Source: CAVSUR01 sp052143655 (GTDB taxonomy: Bacteria > Actinomycetota > Actinomycetes > Streptosporangiales > Streptosporangiaceae). Taken from it: 16,055 nucleotides of DNA. This document shows, in pieces, positions 12,631-16,055 of this stretch (position 1 is its first letter; the number at the start of each line of letters is the position of its first letter). The stretch is taken from NCBI GenBank assembly GCA_052143655.1, contig JBKQSL010000168.1, positions 1 to 16,055 on the forward strand, given 5' to 3'. The notes under the pieces are model-generated. The model did not search any database. It saw nothing but the letters and a program-made list of their open reading frames with translations, and was not told the origin of the DNA. A program made the translations under genes and the position numbers.

Positions 12631-14673
12631 ATGACCGCAGCGTCACAGCAGGAGAGCTTCAGCTTCCAGGCCGAGGTGGTCCAGATCCTGGACCTGATGA
12701 TCCACTCGCTGTACAGCAATAAGGAAATATTCCTGCGCGAGCTGATCTCCAATGCCTCGGACGCCATTGACCGGCTGCGGCTGGAACTGCTGTCCCGCGC
12801 GGAATCCCCCGAGGCCGAGGGCCCGCTGCAGATACACGTCGCCTTCGACTCCGGCGCCCGCACCATCACGGTCTCCGACAACGGGATCGGGATGAGCCGG
12901 GAGGAGGTGATCGAGCACATCGGCACGATCGCCAAGTCCGGCACTCGCGACTTCCTGCGGACGCTGACCGGTGACCAGCGCAAGGACGCCGCGCTCATCG
13001 GCCAGTTCGGGGTGGGCTTCTACTCGGCGTTCATCGTGGCCGACCGGGTGACGCTGACCACCCGGCGGGGCGGCCTGCCCGCCAGCGCGGGCGTGCGCTG
13101 GGAGTCTGACGGCAAGGGCGAGTACACCCTGGAAACCGCCGAGCGGGCCGACCGGGGCACGAGCGTCGTGCTGCACCTGCGCGAGGGCGAGGATGACCTG
13201 CTCAGCAGCTACCGGCTGCGGTTGATCATCGGCAAGTACTCCGACCACATCAGCCTGCCGATCCTGATGCCCGCGGAGAAGACGGACGAGGGAGAGGAGG
13301 CGGCGGGCGCCGGCGAGACGGTGGTCAACCAGGGCTCGGCGCTGTGGGCCCGGCCCAAGAGCGAGATCAGCGACCAGGACTACAAGGGCTTCTACCGGCA
13401 CATCACCGGCGACTTCACCGACCCGGTCGGCTGGGTGCACAGCAAGATCGAGGGCACCTTCGAGTACACGATGCTGCTGTTCCTGCCGTCCCGGGCGCCG
13501 TACGACCTGTGGCTGCCGGACTTCCGGCACGGTGTCCGGCTGCATGTGCGGCGGGTGTTCATCATGGCCGACACCGGCCAGCTGCTGCCCAGCTACTTGC
13601 GCTTCGTGCGCGGCGTGATCGACTCCACTGACCTGCCGCTGAACGTGTCCCGGGAGCTGTTGCAGGGCAGCCGCGCGGTCAGCAGCATCCGCTCCACGGC
13701 GGTGAAGCGGGTGCTCAGGCTGCTGGCCGACCTGGCCGAGAAGGAGCCGGAAAAGTACGCCGCCTTCTACCGCGAGTTCGGCGCCGCCCTGAAGGAGGGC
13801 GTGGCCGAGGACTATGGCCACCGGGACGAGATCGCCCGGCTGCTGCGGTTCGCCTCCACCAAGTCGGGGTTGGCCGGGCCGGACATCTCGCTCGCTGACT
13901 ACGTGGCGCGGATGAAGGACGGCCAGCAGGAGATCTACTACCTGCTGGCCCCGGGGCTGGCCGCGGCGGCGGCCAGCCCGCACCTGGAGGCGTTCCGGGC
14001 CAAGGACGTCGAGGTGCTGCTGCTGGGCGACCTGGTGGACGGCTGGGTGGTGAGCAGCCTGCGGGAGTTCGACGGCAAGCGGCTCCAGTCGGTCGCCCAG
14101 GGCTCGGCCGATCTGAGCGCGCTAGCCGGCGAGGCGGAGAAAGAGGCGAGCGAGCACGCCAGGAGCGAGTTTGCGGCACTGGCCGGGCGGCTGACGAAGA
14201 TCCTGGACGGCGAGGTCGCTGACGTGCGGGTCACCAGCCGGCTGACCAGTTCGCCGGCCTGCATCGTGACCGACGAGCCGGACACCGAGCTCAGCCTGTC
14301 CCGGAGGCTGCAGGGCTCCGGCCTGCCGGCGCAGCCGGTGCTGGAGATCAACCCGCAGCATCCGCTGGTGGCCAGGCTCCAGGACGAGCAGGATGAGCAG
14401 CGGCTGGCCGACTGGGCCCGGGTCCTCTACAGCCAGGCCGTGCTGACCCTGGGGGCGCGGATCGAAGAGCCGGCTGGGTTCGTGACCAGGCTGAATGACC
14501 TGCTCGTGGCCCTTACCGGCGGTGCAGGCGGAACAGCAGGCTCGCCGGGCACCGCTGACTCGGCCGCCGGCGGCCAGGCTGACCCGGATGTCCCGGCGGG
14601 CACGGCCAGCGCCGGCCCAGCGGGCACGGCGGATCCTGCGGACTCAGCTGACCCGGCCGGCTCCGGCGGCTGA
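12631..14673 (+). CDS. htpG: Molecular chaperone HtpG (Hsp90 family) with low-complexity C-terminal tail
   Basis: A 680-residue ATP-dependent dimeric chaperone of the cytosol. The N-terminal ATPase domain (about 1-225) shows YSNKEIFLRELISNASDAID (28-47) with E37 and N41, DNGIGMS (83-89) with D83, the lid region KSGTRDF (102-108) and GQFGVGFYSAF (124-134). The middle domain contains NVSRELLQ with R341, the arginine that reaches the ATP phosphate. The C-terminal dimerisation domain ends near residue 628. Residues 631-680 are a Gly/Ala/Pro/Asp/Ser-rich tail with PAGTA and DPAD/DSADPAG units, extra to the usual 610-640-residue bacterial protein. ATG at 12631 is where Hsp90 similarity begins; AGGAAAGG at 12609-12616 is rather distant as a ribosome-binding site. 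Monocistronic, convergent with the next gene. Confidence 0.96.
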   Translation: MTAASQQESFSFQAEVVQILDLMIHSLYSNKEIFLRELISNASDAIDRLRLELLSRAESPEAEGPLQIHVAFDSGARTITVSDNGIGMSREEVIEHIGTIAKSGTRDFLRTLTGDQRKDAALIGQFGVGFYSAFIVADRVTLTTRRGGLPASAGVRWESDGKGEYTLETAERADRGTSVVLHLREGEDDLLSSYRLRLIIGKYSDHISLPILMPAEKTDEGEEAAGAGETVVNQGSALWARPKSEISDQDYKGFYRHITGDFTDPVGWVHSKIEGTFEYTMLLFLPSRAPYDLWLPDFRHGVRLHVRRVFIMADTGQLLPSYLRFVRGVIDSTDLPLNVSRELLQGSRAVSSIRSTAVKRVLRLLADLAEKEPEKYAAFYREFGAALKEGVAEDYGHRDEIARLLRFASTKSGLAGPDISLADYVARMKDGQQEIYYLLAPGLAAAAASPHLEAFRAKDVEVLLLGDLVDGWVVSSLREFDGKRLQSVAQGSADLSALAGEAEKEASEHARSEFAALAGRLTKILDGEVADVRVTSRLTSSPACIVTDEPDTELSLSRRLQGSGLPAQPVLEINPQHPLVARLQDEQDEQRLADWARVLYSQAVLTLGARIEEPAGFVTRLNDLLVALTGGAGGTAGSPGTADSAAGGQADPDVPAGTASAGPAGTADPADSADPAGSGG

Positions 14674-14699
14674 CGGAACCCGGGCCTGGGAGACGCCGG

Positions 14700-15473
14700 T
14701 CAGCCGAGCATCTCGGCCAGGAGGTCGCGCATCGCCGTCCAGCTGCGCCGCTCGGCGGTGGCGTTGTAGGCGGCGCCGTGCTCGGGGCTGTTGGCGTCGG
14801 GCAGGGTGAACGCGTGCATCGCGCCGGAGTAGGACGTCAGCTGCCAGTCCAGCGACGGGACGGCGCGCAGCTCGTTCTTCAGCGCGGTGATCGCCTCGTC
14901 GGGTACGAAGGGGTCGCTGGCGCCGCTCAGGATCAGCAGGGCCGCCTTGATCTGGGCGGCCTCGCCTTCCGGGCCGGTCTGCAGGCCGCCGTGGAAGCTG
15001 ACCACGGCGGTGAGGTCGGCGCCGGTCCGGGCGAGCTGCAGGGCGCTGGCGCCGCCGAAGCAGTAGCCGATCGCTGCGGTCCGGGTGGCGTCCACCCGGG
15101 GCTCGGCCAGCAGCCGGCCGAACGCACCGGTGACCCGGGTCCGCCACAGCGGCTGGTTGCCGTAGTAGCCGCCGGCGACCTGCGCGGCGGTCTGCGGCGT
15201 CGGGCGGGTGCCGGCGCCGTAGATGTCGCCGGCGAAGGCAATGTAGCCGAGCCGGGCGAGCATCTCGCAGCGCATCCGCACGTAGTCGCTGACGCCGAGC
15301 CAGTCGTGGAACACCACGATGCCGGGCGCGGTCGCGTCGCGGGCGGCCGCGGCCAGGAAGCCGCAGCAGGCGGTGCCGTCGACCTCGTAGTCGGTGTCGG
15401 CGGTCTCGATGCCGTCGGCCGGCTCCGGCTCACGGTCCAGGATGGCGGTGAGGGACTCGGAGTATGCGGGCAC
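14700..15473 (-). CDS. Dienelactone hydrolase family alpha/beta-hydrolase
   Basis: A 257-residue cytosolic hydrolase. The fold and Cys-Asp-His triad of dienelactone hydrolases are present: nucleophile C138 in GYCFGG (136-141), D187 in SGASDPFVP (183-191) and H220 in GAMHAFT (218-224). GIVVFHDWLG (51-60) and GYIAFAGDIYG (76-86) are the early strand and dienelactone-hydrolase signature regions. The classical enzyme opens dienelactone to maleylacetate in chloroaromatic breakdown, but most family members have other ester or lactone substrates, and no catechol-pathway genes are nearby, so only the family is named. GTG at 15473 sits 6 nt after TAGGAT, a leaderless arrangement with no ribosome-binding site. 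It ends 26 bp from the htpG stop. Confidence 0.88.
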   Translation of the reverse strand: MPAYSESLTAILDREPEPADGIETADTDYEVDGTACCGFLAAAARDATAPGIVVFHDWLGVSDYVRMRCEMLARLGYIAFAGDIYGAGTRPTPQTAAQVAGGYYGNQPLWRTRVTGAFGRLLAEPRVDATRTAAIGYCFGGASALQLARTGADLTAVVSFHGGLQTGPEGEAAQIKAALLILSGASDPFVPDEAITALKNELRAVPSLDWQLTSYSGAMHAFTLPDANSPEHGAAYNATAERRSWTAMRDLLAEMLG

Positions 15474-15479
15474 CCAGCA

Positions 15480-15485
15480 ATCCTA
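15480..15485 (-). promoter_or_regulatory. Candidate -10 box (TAGGAT) for a leaderless hydrolase transcript
   Basis: On the minus strand TAGGAT is followed by exactly 6 nt and the GTG at 15473. The first three bases of the box are the TAG stop codon of the upstream acetyltransferase frame. A convincing -35 is missing. Confidence 0.5.
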
Positions 15486-15899
15486 GAACCGGGCCGCGCG
15501 GGTCCCCTGCGCGGGATGGTCCCCGGTACCGGGCCGGCCGTCAGCCGGCCGCGACCGCGGGAGGTCCGCCTTCTGCCAGCCCCAGTCCCGGAAGGCCCGC
15601 TGCGCGGCTGTCGCGGCGGGCAGGACCGTCAGGGTCGCCCGCTCCTCGGCCCGGTCGGCCAGGACCATGTCATGCAGGGTCGCGCCGACGCCCTGCCGCC
15701 GCCACGGCGCCCGGACCAGCAGGTCGGCCAGGGCGAATGTGCGCCCGGGATGCTCGGCGGCGACCTCCTCCGGGAGTGCGGTGGTCAGGTCCCGCCACCA
15801 GGACGTCGACGGCCGCAGCGGCATGCCCGTCGCGTAGCCGACCAGGTATCCGCCGTGCCGGGCCTGCGCCAGCACGAACCCCGGCTGACGCCGCTGCAC
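15483..15899 (-). CDS. GNAT family N-acetyltransferase, probably N-terminally truncated
   Basis: The recognisable part, about 138 residues from a GTG at 15899, is a GNAT acetyltransferase core that would use acetyl-CoA. FALADLLVRAPWRRQGVGATLHDMVL (55-80) is the motif A region with the acetyl-CoA loop RRQGVG (67-72), and AQRAFRDWGWQK (99-110) is the final GNAT helix and strand. Full members usually have about 180-210 residues with a first helix-strand block before the PGFVLAQARHGGYLVGYA segment; that block is not found here. The frame stays open to 16022, but residues before 15899 are Arg/Pro/Gly-rich and not GNAT-like. The C-terminal tail after residue 112 is also atypical. It may be a decaying pseudogene or a minimal GNAT; the acceptor substrate is unknown. 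Confidence 0.6.
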   Translation of the reverse strand: MQRRQPGFVLAQARHGGYLVGYATGMPLRPSTSWWRDLTTALPEEVAAEHPGRTFALADLLVRAPWRRQGVGATLHDMVLADRAEERATLTVLPAATAAQRAFRDWGWQKADLPRSRPADGRPGTGDHPAQGTRAARF

Positions 15900-16048
15900 C
15901 CGGAGCCGGGAGCCTGTCGCCGCCCCGGCCGCGCGCCCTGGTGGGCTAGCCCGTTCAGGGTGATGCCCCTGGTGTGGTGCTGCGGTGGACTGCTGGCATG
16001 CGCAGCGAGGTCTGTGCCGCACGTTCCCGGTAATCAGAGGAGAACCCT

Positions 16049-16055
16049 GTGACTG
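16049..16055 (+). CDS. Start of a further plus-strand gene, cut by the window end
   Basis: AGAGGAGA (16036-16043) is a strong ribosome-binding site followed, after 5 nt, by a GTG at 16049 and the codon ACT. Only two codons are present, so nothing can be said about the product. The region between the GNAT frame and this start (about 15900-16048) shows no other gene. Confidence 0.5.

Overview
The window is very GC-rich (about 70-75% by eye) and almost fully coding, with strong G/C at third codon positions and GTG used as a start alongside ATG. These features, together with -10 boxes of the form TAnnnT lying 6-7 nt upstream of start codons (leaderless genes) and the gene families present (ECF sigma-K with an RskA-type anti-sigma, 883-residue PEP carboxylase, S53 sedolisin, HtpG), point to a high-GC actinomycete chromosome. 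A Streptosporangiales- or Catenulisporales-like soil lineage is a guess. I see no transposase, integrase, tRNA, rRNA or CRISPR array.

Left part (1-7400, all plus strand): a secreted S53 (sedolisin) serine-carboxyl peptidase without the usual propeptide; an ECF sigma factor / zinc-binding membrane anti-sigma factor pair joined by a 4-nt GTGA overlap and preceded by what looks like a sigma-K-type promoter; a pseudouridine catabolism pair (PfkB-family kinase then PsuG glycosidase, again a GTGA overlap); then three membrane proteins: an RDD protein, a DUF1345 protein and a TSUP/TauE-SafE permease.

Middle part (7401-11125, minus strand): phosphoenolpyruvate carboxylase, converging on the TSUP gene across a small hairpin and a 14-nt tandem repeat, and a membrane-anchored endonuclease/exonuclease/phosphatase (EEP) protein. 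A 455-bp divergent intergenic region follows (11126-11580). It holds promoter-like elements, an inverted repeat, and possibly a decayed gene fragment.

Right part (11581-16055): a secreted, divergent CAP/SCP-like protein ended by a perfect 15-bp hairpin; htpG (Hsp90) with an unusual low-complexity C-terminal tail; a convergent dienelactone hydrolase-family gene (minus strand); a short, apparently truncated GNAT acetyltransferase upstream of it; and, on the last bases, a ribosome-binding site with the first codons of another plus-strand gene.

Most of the window is ordinary chromosomal core or near-core content, and I do not see a clear new multi-gene system. The best leads are the candidate autoregulatory leaderless sigma-K promoter, the propeptide-less sedolisin, the divergent cysteine-containing CAP-like secreted protein with its long structured upstream region, the HtpG tail, and the decayed GNAT gene whose stop codon lies within the promoter of its neighbour.
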